A stretch of DNA of 64,000 nucleotides from Bacillus kwashiorkori (GTDB taxonomy: Bacteria > Bacillota > Bacilli > Bacillales > Caldibacillaceae): positions 1 through 64,000 of the forward strand of contig NZ_CTDX01000014.1 of the NCBI RefSeq assembly GCF_001375515.1, written 5' to 3'. The stretch's first letter is position 1; every line of letters begins with the position of its first letter. The notes under the pieces were generated by a model. That model was not told the DNA's origin and did no database searches. It saw only the letters and a list, made by a program, of their open reading frames with translations. The position numbers and the translations under genes were made by a program. Shown here piece after piece: positions 29,025 to 37,157 of the stretch.

Positions 29025-30986
29025 ATGTTATCGAATGTATATTTGTTTAATCGTAATTCGATATTACAACAAACCTTTCAAACTATTGCATCTTCGGAAG
29101 GTATTCATGTAACTTTAGCAGACAATTTAGAACAAGTTCCTACTGGGAGTCTATTGCTTTGTTTATTTGATTATTTCGAACTAGACTTTGAAAAGCAAAT
29201 AGTAACTCATTGTCGTGACCAGCAAATTTCCTATTTTCGGGCTAATTTGCTATTTGAAACAGCAACAATCGGACCGTTTTATTATAAAAACAGTAGCTGT
29301 ATTCACTGTCTATATGAACGTTTAGCTGCTAATAAACGGGATGATTTAATGTTCGTATATGCAAATTATAACTATTTATTAGACTTAGTCGATACAAAAC
29401 AACTGATTTGGCGGCAAGAGTTTCTTGAAATCGTTTGTTATGAAGTTATTTCTTGGCTACAGGCAGCTTTCTTTGACCCGGAAAGGGTAGTAAATAATAT
29501 TGTAGAAATAAATGATGGGATTACAAGTATTCGCAATCATTACCTTTATAAAAATGAATACTGCTCTGCCTGTTTCCAGTTGCCAAATGATGTTAAGGAG
29601 TTAGCACAAATTACCTTTGAAAGTCGCATCAAACCATCTTTAACGACATATCGGCTTCGAGAGGATTTAGACCCAAAACAGTTTAAAAGGCGAATGGTAG
29701 ATTTGAAAACTGGAAAGACAATGCACAGTTATTATGAAGTGGAATCGAAATATGTCCCGATGGTTGGAACAGAAAATTACATTGAACATGAGAAAAATGA
29801 AGGCGCCTTTGGTCGTACATTTGACTTCCATAGCTCTGAACTATCTGCCTATTTAGAAGCACTTGAACGATACTCGAACGTTGTAAATCGTAAATCATTT
29901 AGTCAAATCTATGCTTCTTACAATGAAGTAAAGGATTTCGCTATTAATCCACAAGAACTAACTTTGCATGACGAAAAATATATGAATGAGCATTTCCGGT
30001 TACACAAGTACACAGAGGATACAAAGTTCCATTGGGTATGGGGTTATTCGTTAAAGAAGGAACAACCACTACTTATACCTGAGCAAATGGTATTTTACAA
30101 GGATGAATTGGCAAGAGATAATGCAAAACGTTTCGTATATGAGACATCTAACGGTTGTGCTTTAGGTTCTTCATTAGAAGAAGCAATTCTATATGGATTG
30201 TTTGAAGTAATTGAACGGGATAATTTTTTAGTCGCATGGTATAACAGGCTACAACTTACAGAGATTGATATAAGCGAGTTAGGCGAGGATTTTCGAATTC
30301 TTAATGAAATCATTAAACAAGACGGTTACGAAGTAAGATTTTTTGATACGACAATGGAATTAGGAATTCCTTCGGTGTGGGCGTTAATGATTAATGAAAG
30401 GGAAGATGCGGTAGTAAAAACATATTCTGCTGCTGGTTGCCACTTTAATCCAGAAAAGGCCTTAATGAGCGCATTCATTGAAGTTGTTTCCTCCGTCCCA
30501 GTTTATAATAAAGTATTTGGTGAAGATCACTTAGTCAAACGGAAAAACTTAATGTTTGAAGATGGAGATCTTGCAACAGAATTTCAAGACCATGTATTAC
30601 TCTATGCCCATCCAAATGCGGTGGACAGGTTAAGCTTCTTAACGAATACGAATGACAAAAAAACATTGAAAGAATTATATCCATCCTGGTATGAGACTAA
30701 TCAGTTCAAAAATAAGGACTTAACGAAAGATTTACAGGAACTGCTTAATCGAATTTATCAATATTATGAAGATGTGTATGTTGTTGATATATCTGGAGAT
30801 TTTATTCAATCATTTGATCTTCGCTGTGTAAAAGTATTTGTGCCTGGAATGTTAACTATGACGTTTGGACATCAATATCGCCGAATGAATTTAGAACGAA
30901 TATTAAATGGTCCAGTTTTAGCGAGTCGATTAGAAAAACCAATTCAAGAAAGCCAAATAAATCCATATCCACATCCATTTCCTTAA
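29025..30986 (+). CDS. YcaO cyclodehydratase with N-terminal E1-like region
   Basis: Enzyme of 653 aa that converts Cys/Ser/Thr of the precursor to azolines with ATP. Residues about 1-200 resemble the C-terminal part of TOMM E1-like proteins, with IGPFYYKNSSCIHCLYER and a second pair in YCSAC, together a likely zinc site. The YcaO domain follows: SELSAYLEALERYSN (the S-x-x-E-x-x-E-R ATP site), SNGCALGSSLEEAILYGLFEVIERD, and a C-terminus PYPHPFP matching the PxPxP tail of azoline-forming YcaOs. GGGAGGTG precedes the ATG. It would act with the leader-binding protein at 32761 and the SagB-type dehydrogenase. Confidence 0.92.
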   Translation: MLSNVYLFNRNSILQQTFQTIASSEGIHVTLADNLEQVPTGSLLLCLFDYFELDFEKQIVTHCRDQQISYFRANLLFETATIGPFYYKNSSCIHCLYERLAANKRDDLMFVYANYNYLLDLVDTKQLIWRQEFLEIVCYEVISWLQAAFFDPERVVNNIVEINDGITSIRNHYLYKNEYCSACFQLPNDVKELAQITFESRIKPSLTTYRLREDLDPKQFKRRMVDLKTGKTMHSYYEVESKYVPMVGTENYIEHEKNEGAFGRTFDFHSSELSAYLEALERYSNVVNRKSFSQIYASYNEVKDFAINPQELTLHDEKYMNEHFRLHKYTEDTKFHWVWGYSLKKEQPLLIPEQMVFYKDELARDNAKRFVYETSNGCALGSSLEEAILYGLFEVIERDNFLVAWYNRLQLTEIDISELGEDFRILNEIIKQDGYEVRFFDTTMELGIPSVWALMINEREDAVVKTYSAAGCHFNPEKALMSAFIEVVSSVPVYNKVFGEDHLVKRKNLMFEDGDLATEFQDHVLLYAHPNAVDRLSFLTNTNDKKTLKELYPSWYETNQFKNKDLTKDLQELLNRIYQYYEDVYVVDISGDFIQSFDLRCVKVFVPGMLTMTFGHQYRRMNLERILNGPVLASRLEKPIQESQINPYPHPFP

Positions 30987-30996
30987 GGTGATACGT

Positions 30997-31923
30997 ATGA
31001 AAGAACAATGGAATGCTTTACACATTTTTTATCATGATATGACGAAATATGATTCGCTCATTTTAACAGTTAATGATGAAATGAATCGATATGTTGATTT
31101 ACAGCTTATTGAAAAATGGTTTTTCATCCGCTACTGGGAAGGTGGACCACATATTCGGCTGAGGTACTTTCCAAAAGATAAGGATGAAGAGATTCGTCAG
31201 AAAATAGAAGAAAAGGTCCGATTATTTTGGAAGACACTCCCAATAGAACAAGTGTTAACAAAGGAAGATTATTATGCCAATCATCCGTTTGATGGTGAAA
31301 AAAAATCTATGGAGGAACTTCCATGGTTCGATAATCGCTCCATTAAAAGTATCCCATACGTACCGGAAATAGAAAGGTATGGAGGAGCGGAGTCCATAAA
31401 ATACTCTGAGTCTATATTTATGTATTCTAGTCAGTTAGTTTGTTATTTACTAAAAGCAACAAAACCCGATTCTGCAAAAAAGTTTATTCTAGCTTTAACT
31501 TTAACTAAATTGCTAATAGAAGAGCTACTGTGTTTTGATGAGCAAGAAGACTTAATACAATACGCGACTTTTTATAAGCAATATTGGGAACCTTTTGTAG
31601 AGGGAAATAGGACAAATGATTTGCTCCATTTGTTTTCGGCTAATAAAAATAGTATCGGAAAATTTTATGAAGCATTAAAGACAAATCAAGTTGTCCAAAG
31701 CTACTTTGCGAAAATGGTTTTCGAATTAAATAATGTACGGACGATTATCAATGATGAATTGTATATTCATAGAATTGTTGCTTCACATATACATATGACG
31801 AATAATCGTCTCGGTATCTCACCATTTGTTGAATATTATATTAGTGAATATATAAGTAAAAACTATCCTAATCAGGCAGTGAAAAACGAGGTCGATAAGC
31901 TTGAAAAAATTGCGCGAATATAA
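30997..31923 (+). CDS. Thiopeptide-type bacteriocin biosynthesis domain protein (candidate pyridine synthase)
   Basis: Protein of 308 aa with WNALHIFYHD at the N-terminus, WFFIRYWEGGPHIRLRYF near residue 45 and YVPEIERYGGAESI near 125. These are signatures of the LanB C-terminal-like domain used by elimination subunits and by [4+2] cyclases such as TclM and TbtD. Since another such protein directly follows the dehydratase, this one is the better cyclase candidate by position. Which enzyme does which cannot be settled by eye. AAGGTG precedes ATG 30997. The 3' end overlaps the dehydrogenase by 23 nt. Confidence 0.78.
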   Translation: MKEQWNALHIFYHDMTKYDSLILTVNDEMNRYVDLQLIEKWFFIRYWEGGPHIRLRYFPKDKDEEIRQKIEEKVRLFWKTLPIEQVLTKEDYYANHPFDGEKKSMEELPWFDNRSIKSIPYVPEIERYGGAESIKYSESIFMYSSQLVCYLLKATKPDSAKKFILALTLTKLLIEELLCFDEQEDLIQYATFYKQYWEPFVEGNRTNDLLHLFSANKNSIGKFYEALKTNQVVQSYFAKMVFELNNVRTIINDELYIHRIVASHIHMTNNRLGISPFVEYYISEYISKNYPNQAVKNEVDKLEKIARI

Positions 31924-32737
31924 AACGCAAATAAAATTTCCTTTTTTTAACCCGCATTTTCTTTATCGATTTGTTGATGAGATGAAATTAACGAAAGACT
32001 TATGGGAAGAAAAGCGACCAAATCATCAATATGAATTTCCAACACTGCCTCAGTTGGCTGAGGGGAATCGACCAATACCGATACCAAGCATTCAGGACTT
32101 AACGAAATCATTGGACGTTCGATCCCAATGTTTTTTAAACAGACGTTCATATGAATTGTCTGAATTTGATAGTACATGGACAAAAGAAGAACTTTTCTTG
32201 TGGATTAATTTAGCTTTTGGTGTTTCTGCCGAAAAAGTGCTTGAATACACAAATAAAAACGGGGACGTCCAACGGATTACGAAAAAGTTAAGAACGTATC
32301 CTTCTGGCGGGGCAATGCTGCCAATAGAAATTCACCTATATATTAAGGACATACTTGGTATCCAAGAGGGCTTATACCGATACGTTGGGGACCAGCAAAA
32401 CCTAGAATTATATCAAGAGAAATGTTCACTTGAAGATTTAGATAATCTTTCTCCATTAACTTGCCTAAATTTAGAAGGGACATTTTCCTTTAAAAATACA
32501 AAAATCTTAACCTTTTTAGTAGGTAACTATCAATGGAGTTTTGCTAAATATGGTTTACTCAGTTATCGCTTAGCCATGATTGAAGCAGGTCATATCGGAC
32601 AAAATATTCAGCTCGTGGCAACACTTTTAAAGAAAAAGTCCTTGCCAATGTGTGCCTTTTATGATGATAAAGTAGAAGATTTTTTAAATATTACGGAAAA
32701 TAATCGCAACTGTATATACATGATTGCATTAGGGTGA
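31901..32737 (+). CDS. SagB-type FMN azoline dehydrogenase
   Basis: Nitroreductase-fold enzyme of 278 aa that oxidises thiazolines/oxazolines to azoles. Visible family features are FLNRRSYELSEF, LFLWINLAFGVS, RTYPSGGAMLPIEIHLYI, GLYRYVGDQQNLELY, and a C-terminal GQNIQLVATLL block. The translation start is TTG 31901, nine bases after GAGG and inside the preceding gene. The C-terminus is complete. It fits the TclN position of thiocillin-like clusters, and is expected to act on the heterocycles made by the YcaO protein. Confidence 0.9.
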   Translation: MKKLREYKTQIKFPFFNPHFLYRFVDEMKLTKDLWEEKRPNHQYEFPTLPQLAEGNRPIPIPSIQDLTKSLDVRSQCFLNRRSYELSEFDSTWTKEELFLWINLAFGVSAEKVLEYTNKNGDVQRITKKLRTYPSGGAMLPIEIHLYIKDILGIQEGLYRYVGDQQNLELYQEKCSLEDLDNLSPLTCLNLEGTFSFKNTKILTFLVGNYQWSFAKYGLLSYRLAMIEAGHIGQNIQLVATLLKKKSLPMCAFYDDKVEDFLNITENNRNCIYMIALG

Positions 32738-32760
32738 AGTGAAAGTAGGTGGCCTACTAA

Positions 32761-33711
32761 ATGACTGCCGTTGAATTTATGGATCAAAAGATAAATACGT
32801 ATGTAAAAATCGATCCATTTTATTATTTTGAAATAAAGGACGGTTATTTGCAAATTACAAATCAAAAATCACATCAACCTAAATATAAAATTAGCATGTC
32901 AATATTTAGTGATGTTGAAAAAGATATCATTCATAAGTGGGAGTTAGGAAAAGAAATTGGTGATTATTTACTAATGTTACAAAAGCAACAGGAAAAAGCA
33001 CCATTACTACAACTAGTCAATAAGTTGAAGGGGAACATTTTTATTAGTGAGGAGTTATTTATAAACCGGGAATGGATATTGGAAAGGCTTCGTTCATTTC
33101 ATCCAATTATTAGTCCTAGAGATCAGTTTGAGCTATACAAATCGTTGTCTATGCAGCTAGAAACAACTCATTTTCATTTTATCGTCTCATCGAATTATTT
33201 GGATCATCCTTTATTGAAAAAATTTCCTAACCGGACGATCTCATATTTACAGGACCAACAAAAATATCTAGACAATCGCACTAATCAAATTCGCTGGATT
33301 ATTATTTTAGCAGATCATCAATTAACTTTGGAAGAACAACAGATGATACATGAGATAATTGACGATAAAGATTACCTTTTACTATTTATATTGGACGAAT
33401 GGGACAAGTCAATATTCATTGGACCAAGATTGAAACCAACTATTCACGGATGTCTCGGTTGTCTTTCCCAAACTAAGGAAAGCGTTATTGAACATCATCC
33501 AGTAATATTTACTATGCAAAGTCTTAAAAACTACTTTCATCATGTTGTAGAGGAGGAGATATTGTATTTGTTAATGGATGAGTATTTCCGATATACTAGC
33601 GATTTCTCAAGTATTATAGGTAAGCAATTTATCTTCAAAATCGAATCAAACAGCATTTCCTATAAGTTACTTAGACGAAATTATCAATGTCCAATCTGTG
33701 GACAGACGTAA
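32761..33711 (+). CDS. Leader-peptide-binding E1-like partner protein
   Basis: Protein of 316 aa. Residues about 1-95 are a small alpha/beta region compatible with a RiPP recognition element. Further on, IGPRLKPTIHGCLGCLSQT and the terminal YQCPICGQ give two CxxC pairs, the zinc site of TOMM E1-like (Ocin-ThiF-like) proteins that present the leader to YcaO. No nucleotide-binding GxGxxG is seen, so the adenylation function is lost, as is usual for this class. AGGTGG precedes the ATG. It lies immediately before the precursor genes. Confidence 0.75.
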   Translation: MTAVEFMDQKINTYVKIDPFYYFEIKDGYLQITNQKSHQPKYKISMSIFSDVEKDIIHKWELGKEIGDYLLMLQKQQEKAPLLQLVNKLKGNIFISEELFINREWILERLRSFHPIISPRDQFELYKSLSMQLETTHFHFIVSSNYLDHPLLKKFPNRTISYLQDQQKYLDNRTNQIRWIIILADHQLTLEEQQMIHEIIDDKDYLLLFILDEWDKSIFIGPRLKPTIHGCLGCLSQTKESVIEHHPVIFTMQSLKNYFHHVVEEEILYLLMDEYFRYTSDFSSIIGKQFIFKIESNSISYKLLRRNYQCPICGQT

Positions 33712-33732
33712 ACTTGAAAGGAGGTGAAACAA

Positions 33733-33888
33733 ATGGAAAATGCACTTAACTTAGACCTAGACTTCGAAGTAATTGAGCTTGATGATGTAACTGCCCTTCC
33801 AGAAACAGCAGCATCAAGTGGAAGCTCTGGCGACAAAGTATATTCCACATGTGGATCTAGCTCATGCTGTTCCTCGTGCTGTACGTAA
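33733..33888 (+). CDS. Thiopeptide-like precursor peptide 1
   Basis: 51-aa precursor. The leader is acidic and leucine-rich (MENALNLDLDFEVIELDDV, then TALPETAASSGSSGDK), closely patterned on thiopeptide leaders such as thiocillin's. The C-terminal core is STCGSSSCCSSCCT, preceded by VY. It offers five Cys for thiazoles and six Ser plus two Thr for dehydration or oxazoles. GGAGGTG precedes the ATG by eight bases. If Ser38 opens the core, Ser47 or Ser48 could be its cycloaddition partner, giving a 26- or 29-membered ring. The leader cleavage point is not known. Confidence 0.9.
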   Translation: MENALNLDLDFEVIELDDVTALPETAASSGSSGDKVYSTCGSSSCCSSCCT

Positions 33889-33942
33889 TGAATGTAATTT
33901 GGAGTATCGGTTTATCGGAATATTTAAGGAGGTGAAAGGGAA

Positions 33943-34098
33943 ATGGAGAACACATTAAATTTAGATTTAGATTTTGAAGTAATTGAGCTTGATGATGTAA
34001 CTGCCCTTCCAGAAACAGCGGCATCAAGTGGAAGCTCTGGTGATAAAGTATATTCCACATGTGGGTCAAGCTCGTGCTGTTCCTCATGTTGTACGTAA
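33943..34098 (+). CDS. Thiopeptide-like precursor peptide 2
   Basis: Second 51-aa precursor, differing from the first only by Thr for Ala at residue 4. The core STCGSSSCCSSCCT is identical, although codons vary at several positions (for example GGG for GGA, TCG for TCA). Retention of protein identity despite silent changes indicates selection on the peptide. GGAGGTG precedes the ATG. A perfect stem-loop follows the stop. Duplicated precursors that give the same product are typical of thiocillin clusters. Confidence 0.92.
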   Translation: MENTLNLDLDFEVIELDDVTALPETAASSGSSGDKVYSTCGSSSCCSSCCT

Positions 34099-34104
34099 TG
34101 ACAA

Positions 34105-34144
34105 AGACTGATTAAAGAACACAGTCATGTTCAATAATCAGTCT
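34105..34144 (+). terminator. Stem-loop after precursor 2
   Basis: AGACTGATTA and TAATCAGTCT pair perfectly, with an inner GAACA/TGTTC pairing. No T-run follows, so it may slow RNA decay or cause partial termination, which would raise precursor expression over the downstream genes. Confidence 0.65.
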
Positions 34145-34180
34145 CCCGGGGAGATATTTAACTACCACCCTAGTAGCATT

Positions 34181-34279
34181 GATGTAACTGCCCTTCCAAA
34201 AACAGTTGTATCAATATTAAATCACTTGTTAGTAGTATATGCGGATTTGCATATAAAAATACATTTCAACAAGAAATAA
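34181..34279 (+). pseudogene. Decayed third precursor-peptide gene
   Basis: The bases 34181-34213 match the leader codons of the two intact precursors for DVTALPETAAS with four mismatches, here read as DVTALPKTVVS. The frame then continues to TAA at 34277 with no Cys/Ser core, and no start codon or ribosome-binding site is kept upstream. It is a relic of a third tandem copy, so the precursor array was once larger. Confidence 0.75.
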
Positions 34280-34348
34280 GTGATTACTAGTGTAGTTAAT
34301 GTAATATCTCTTACTAGCTATTTTAGCATATGAACGATGAAAATGTAA

Positions 34349-34388
34349 CTGAGGGTGTCTGTAAAGAGAAATACTTTCAGTCACCCTC
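34349..34388 (+). terminator. Hairpin before the SPASM-like gene
   Basis: GAGGGTGTCTGTAAAG pairs with CTTTCAGTCACCCTC around AGAAATA. Only a short AT-rich tail follows (ATCCTTATT), so it may be a leaky terminator separating precursors from downstream tailoring genes. Confidence 0.6.
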
Positions 34389-34412
34389 ATCCTTATTAAA
34401 GGGGGGGAAGTG

Positions 34413-35870
34413 ATGGAAAAGTTACAATTTGTGATAACGATAACTCAAGACGCAAATGGTTTATTTGAAATGAGGGTAGCAGAAAAATCACCTAATTCTA
34501 AACTACGAGAAATGGTATTTCAATCATATTCTCAATGGTTTTCTTTTATGAAACGTAATAGTCTCCATCAATTTTTACTAACAAAAACCGATAAAAATGC
34601 AAAAATAATTGATCACATCCTCCGTTTAGCAAAGGAACATCAAATGGAAGATCAAATATTCTTGATTGAGAACAATAACCATCCGTATCCACTTTTGGAG
34701 GTGCCCCCATTTGACACATTTATCAATGGTTTTCGAACGTTTCTAACAGGATTGTATCCACACACATATCATTACACAAAAGTGAAACATCTTTTTGTAC
34801 ATAAATCTAACCTTTCCCCCGAATTAAAAATGAGCTTATTAAATAATAGTAATATCAATTCTTCCTATATTTCGCAAGAGGAAGAAGAAGACGATAACTG
34901 GTTTGGCATCGCGCAAATCCGCATAGAGAATCAACAACAAATGGAGTACTTTTCGGCGAAACTTCAATTGAATCAACATATTCACAATCAACCATTTGTG
35001 TTTATGAAATTGCATCGGTATGTTACTGCTGGGAAAGAAGATTTATTATTAGATAAGCCAATATTTTTAACAATTGATGATCAAGCGGATTTAGATGTAT
35101 TTTCCCAGCTGGTGATGGATACTTTTTCGAAAGGGCAGATGAAAATAAAAAACATTATACCTAGTTTCAAAGATGAATGTATGTGGGCGGATAAATCAAT
35201 GTGTTCACTTAGAACAGGTACAAGATTAGCAATAAGTGAGCAAAAAAGGATCTTAGATTCCCCAATTTGTTATTCCTTTAACCATACGGAATTACATCAC
35301 CAATCATTAAGTCGGTTAATAGAAAGTGAATTCACAAAGTCTTTTATTCAATCTGGATGTAAAAATTGCCCAGCCCTCCTGAACTGTCCAACTTGTATAA
35401 GATTACAGCCAGAATCCCTTGAAAAGGAACAATACTGTAACATTCGCAGAGAACAATCATTTGTCACTGATTATGTAAAAATAAGAAACATTTTAAAGAC
35501 TTTTGTTCATAACAAAGAAAATAAAAATGATGTCGAAGCCTCACTATATTTTTCTACAACGAAAGTAAAAAAATTTTATCAGAGAGAGCGCGTTTTGACA
35601 AAAGAAATCAACTATAATGACTGTTTAATATTTTCCTTTCATGATGAGGATTATATTTATATTAATAAAGAATTAAAGTTTTATAAAATTAATCGACCTT
35701 TAGCAATAGTCATTGAAGGTATCTTGCTAAATGATAGTGTTGAAAATATTTATCACTTTATGCTGGAAAAGTACCATTGGAAAAGAGAAATGTTCGATAA
35801 ATTACTGGTAATAGGTGACCAGCTTTTCAAAAAAATTGGCATTGCTAACCGAATGGAGGTATATGATTAG
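34413..35870 (+). CDS. SPASM-like cysteine-cluster protein lacking the radical-SAM motif
   Basis: Protein of 485 aa. Near residues 260-290 it reads CSLRTGTRLAISEQ then PICYSF, and near 320 SGCKNCPALLNCPTC followed by a last Cys in QYC. This is the ligand pattern of SPASM auxiliary Fe-S domains (C...G...C, then CX2CX5CX2C...C). The N-terminal half, where radical-SAM enzymes have CX3CX2C, contains no such motif. The C-terminal 100 residues may be a small PqqD-like fold. It could be a degenerate peptide maturase that binds substrate or delivers electrons. GGGGGGG precedes ATG 34413; a GTG at 34410 is adjacent. The function is unknown. Confidence 0.7.
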   Translation: MEKLQFVITITQDANGLFEMRVAEKSPNSKLREMVFQSYSQWFSFMKRNSLHQFLLTKTDKNAKIIDHILRLAKEHQMEDQIFLIENNNHPYPLLEVPPFDTFINGFRTFLTGLYPHTYHYTKVKHLFVHKSNLSPELKMSLLNNSNINSSYISQEEEEDDNWFGIAQIRIENQQQMEYFSAKLQLNQHIHNQPFVFMKLHRYVTAGKEDLLLDKPIFLTIDDQADLDVFSQLVMDTFSKGQMKIKNIIPSFKDECMWADKSMCSLRTGTRLAISEQKRILDSPICYSFNHTELHHQSLSRLIESEFTKSFIQSGCKNCPALLNCPTCIRLQPESLEKEQYCNIRREQSFVTDYVKIRNILKTFVHNKENKNDVEASLYFSTTKVKKFYQRERVLTKEINYNDCLIFSFHDEDYIYINKELKFYKINRPLAIVIEGILLNDSVENIYHFMLEKYHWKREMFDKLLVIGDQLFKKIGIANRMEVYD

Positions 35871-37147
35871 TGAAATATGATAGCTTAATCCACCCCATTT
35901 TACCAAGGAAGGATTATGGGAAAATTGTCCAAATTACAGGTGCAAAAAATGCGACTGTTTATAGTGGCGATAAGGAAATAATTGATGGTATTGCAGGATT
36001 ATGGAATGTTATTTTAGGACATGGCAACCAAGAAATTAATGGAGCAATAGTAGATCAATTAAATAAAGTTGGTTTTATTAATCCATGGACATGCAGCACA
36101 GAAGTTGTCTATCAGTTGGCAGAAAAATTAATCCATTTTACAGAAGCGGATTACCATAAAGTGATGTTCACTTGCACAGGTTCAGAAGCTGTAGAATTAG
36201 CTATTAAACTAGCTAGAAGGCATCAATCAGCACTAGGAAAACAAAAGAAGAAGTATATAGCAGTTTTTGATTCTTCCTATCATGGTACATATTACGGTTC
36301 GATGACGGCCACTGGGGTAGACAGGGAATATTACGAACCGTATGGACCGATGCTTCAAGGATTTGCTTATTTGCCAATTCCGTTTGCAGAAAAAGGGATG
36401 ACTAATGCCGCACTACAATCGTTGGAAAAATTCTTTGTTACATATGGGGAACAATTAAGTGCCTTTTTAATGGAACCAATATTAGGAGTTGCCGGTGTTG
36501 TGAAAATACCTGATGTTTATTTCAAACGTTTGAAGGAATTGTGTGAACAGTATGGTGTTCTAATAATATTTGATGAAATTAGTACGGGCTTTTATCGTAC
36601 TGGTCCGAAGTTTGCCTTTCACGATATGGAAATAACTCCGGATCTATTATGTTTATCTAAAGGCATAAATAATGGGGTATTGCCGCTAGGAACAGTTCTT
36701 ATGAATAAAAAAATTGCAGATAAGATTCGTGAGGAGGATTTTATTAACCATTTATCAACTCAAAATGCAAATCCCGTCTGTTGTGCAACCGCAGTCAAAA
36801 CGATGGAAATTCTAGAAAGGGACCAATACGGAGAAATTGTGAAGGAAAAAAGCGCCTATTTTTATGAAAAATTAATACAATTACAAACGGAAAGCTCCTT
36901 TGTACACGATATAAGATGTGTTGGGTTAATGATTGGAATCGAGTTAAAAATGGAAAATGATTTTTCATACATATTAGATTTTACAACGAAATTAGCAGAG
37001 GAAGGTGTTTTAGTTTATCCATACTTTAATCAATACTCAACGGGGATTATGTTAATGCCGCCATATATTATTACTTACCACGAAATCGATAAAATTATCA
37101 CCATTTTAAAGACAACTTTCGCTAAACAGTTAGTGAATGTAAAGTAG
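35870..37147 (+). CDS. Class III PLP-dependent aminotransferase
   Basis: Enzyme of 425 aa of the omega-aminotransferase fold. Visible are WNVILGHGNQEI, FTCTGSEAVELAIKLAR, SSYHGTYYGSM, the PLP-binding FDEISTGFYRTG and the catalytic Lys in CLSKGINNG. Its GTG start overlaps the stop of the SPASM-like gene, with GGAGGT nine bases upstream, so it belongs to the cluster operon. Aminotransferases are not part of the standard thiopeptide gene set. It may aminate a C-terminal ketone or aldehyde of the peptide, or supply a building block. Substrate unknown. Confidence 0.9.
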   Translation: MKYDSLIHPILPRKDYGKIVQITGAKNATVYSGDKEIIDGIAGLWNVILGHGNQEINGAIVDQLNKVGFINPWTCSTEVVYQLAEKLIHFTEADYHKVMFTCTGSEAVELAIKLARRHQSALGKQKKKYIAVFDSSYHGTYYGSMTATGVDREYYEPYGPMLQGFAYLPIPFAEKGMTNAALQSLEKFFVTYGEQLSAFLMEPILGVAGVVKIPDVYFKRLKELCEQYGVLIIFDEISTGFYRTGPKFAFHDMEITPDLLCLSKGINNGVLPLGTVLMNKKIADKIREEDFINHLSTQNANPVCCATAVKTMEILERDQYGEIVKEKSAYFYEKLIQLQTESSFVHDIRCVGLMIGIELKMENDFSYILDFTTKLAEEGVLVYPYFNQYSTGIMLMPPYIITYHEIDKIITILKTTFAKQLVNVK

Positions 37148-37157
37148 GGAGGAAACA

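Noticed and set aside
33857-34087. 76-codon minus-strand frame over precursor 2
   Set aside because: Antisense shadow of the precursor gene; its openness follows from the Ser/Cys codons on the other strand.
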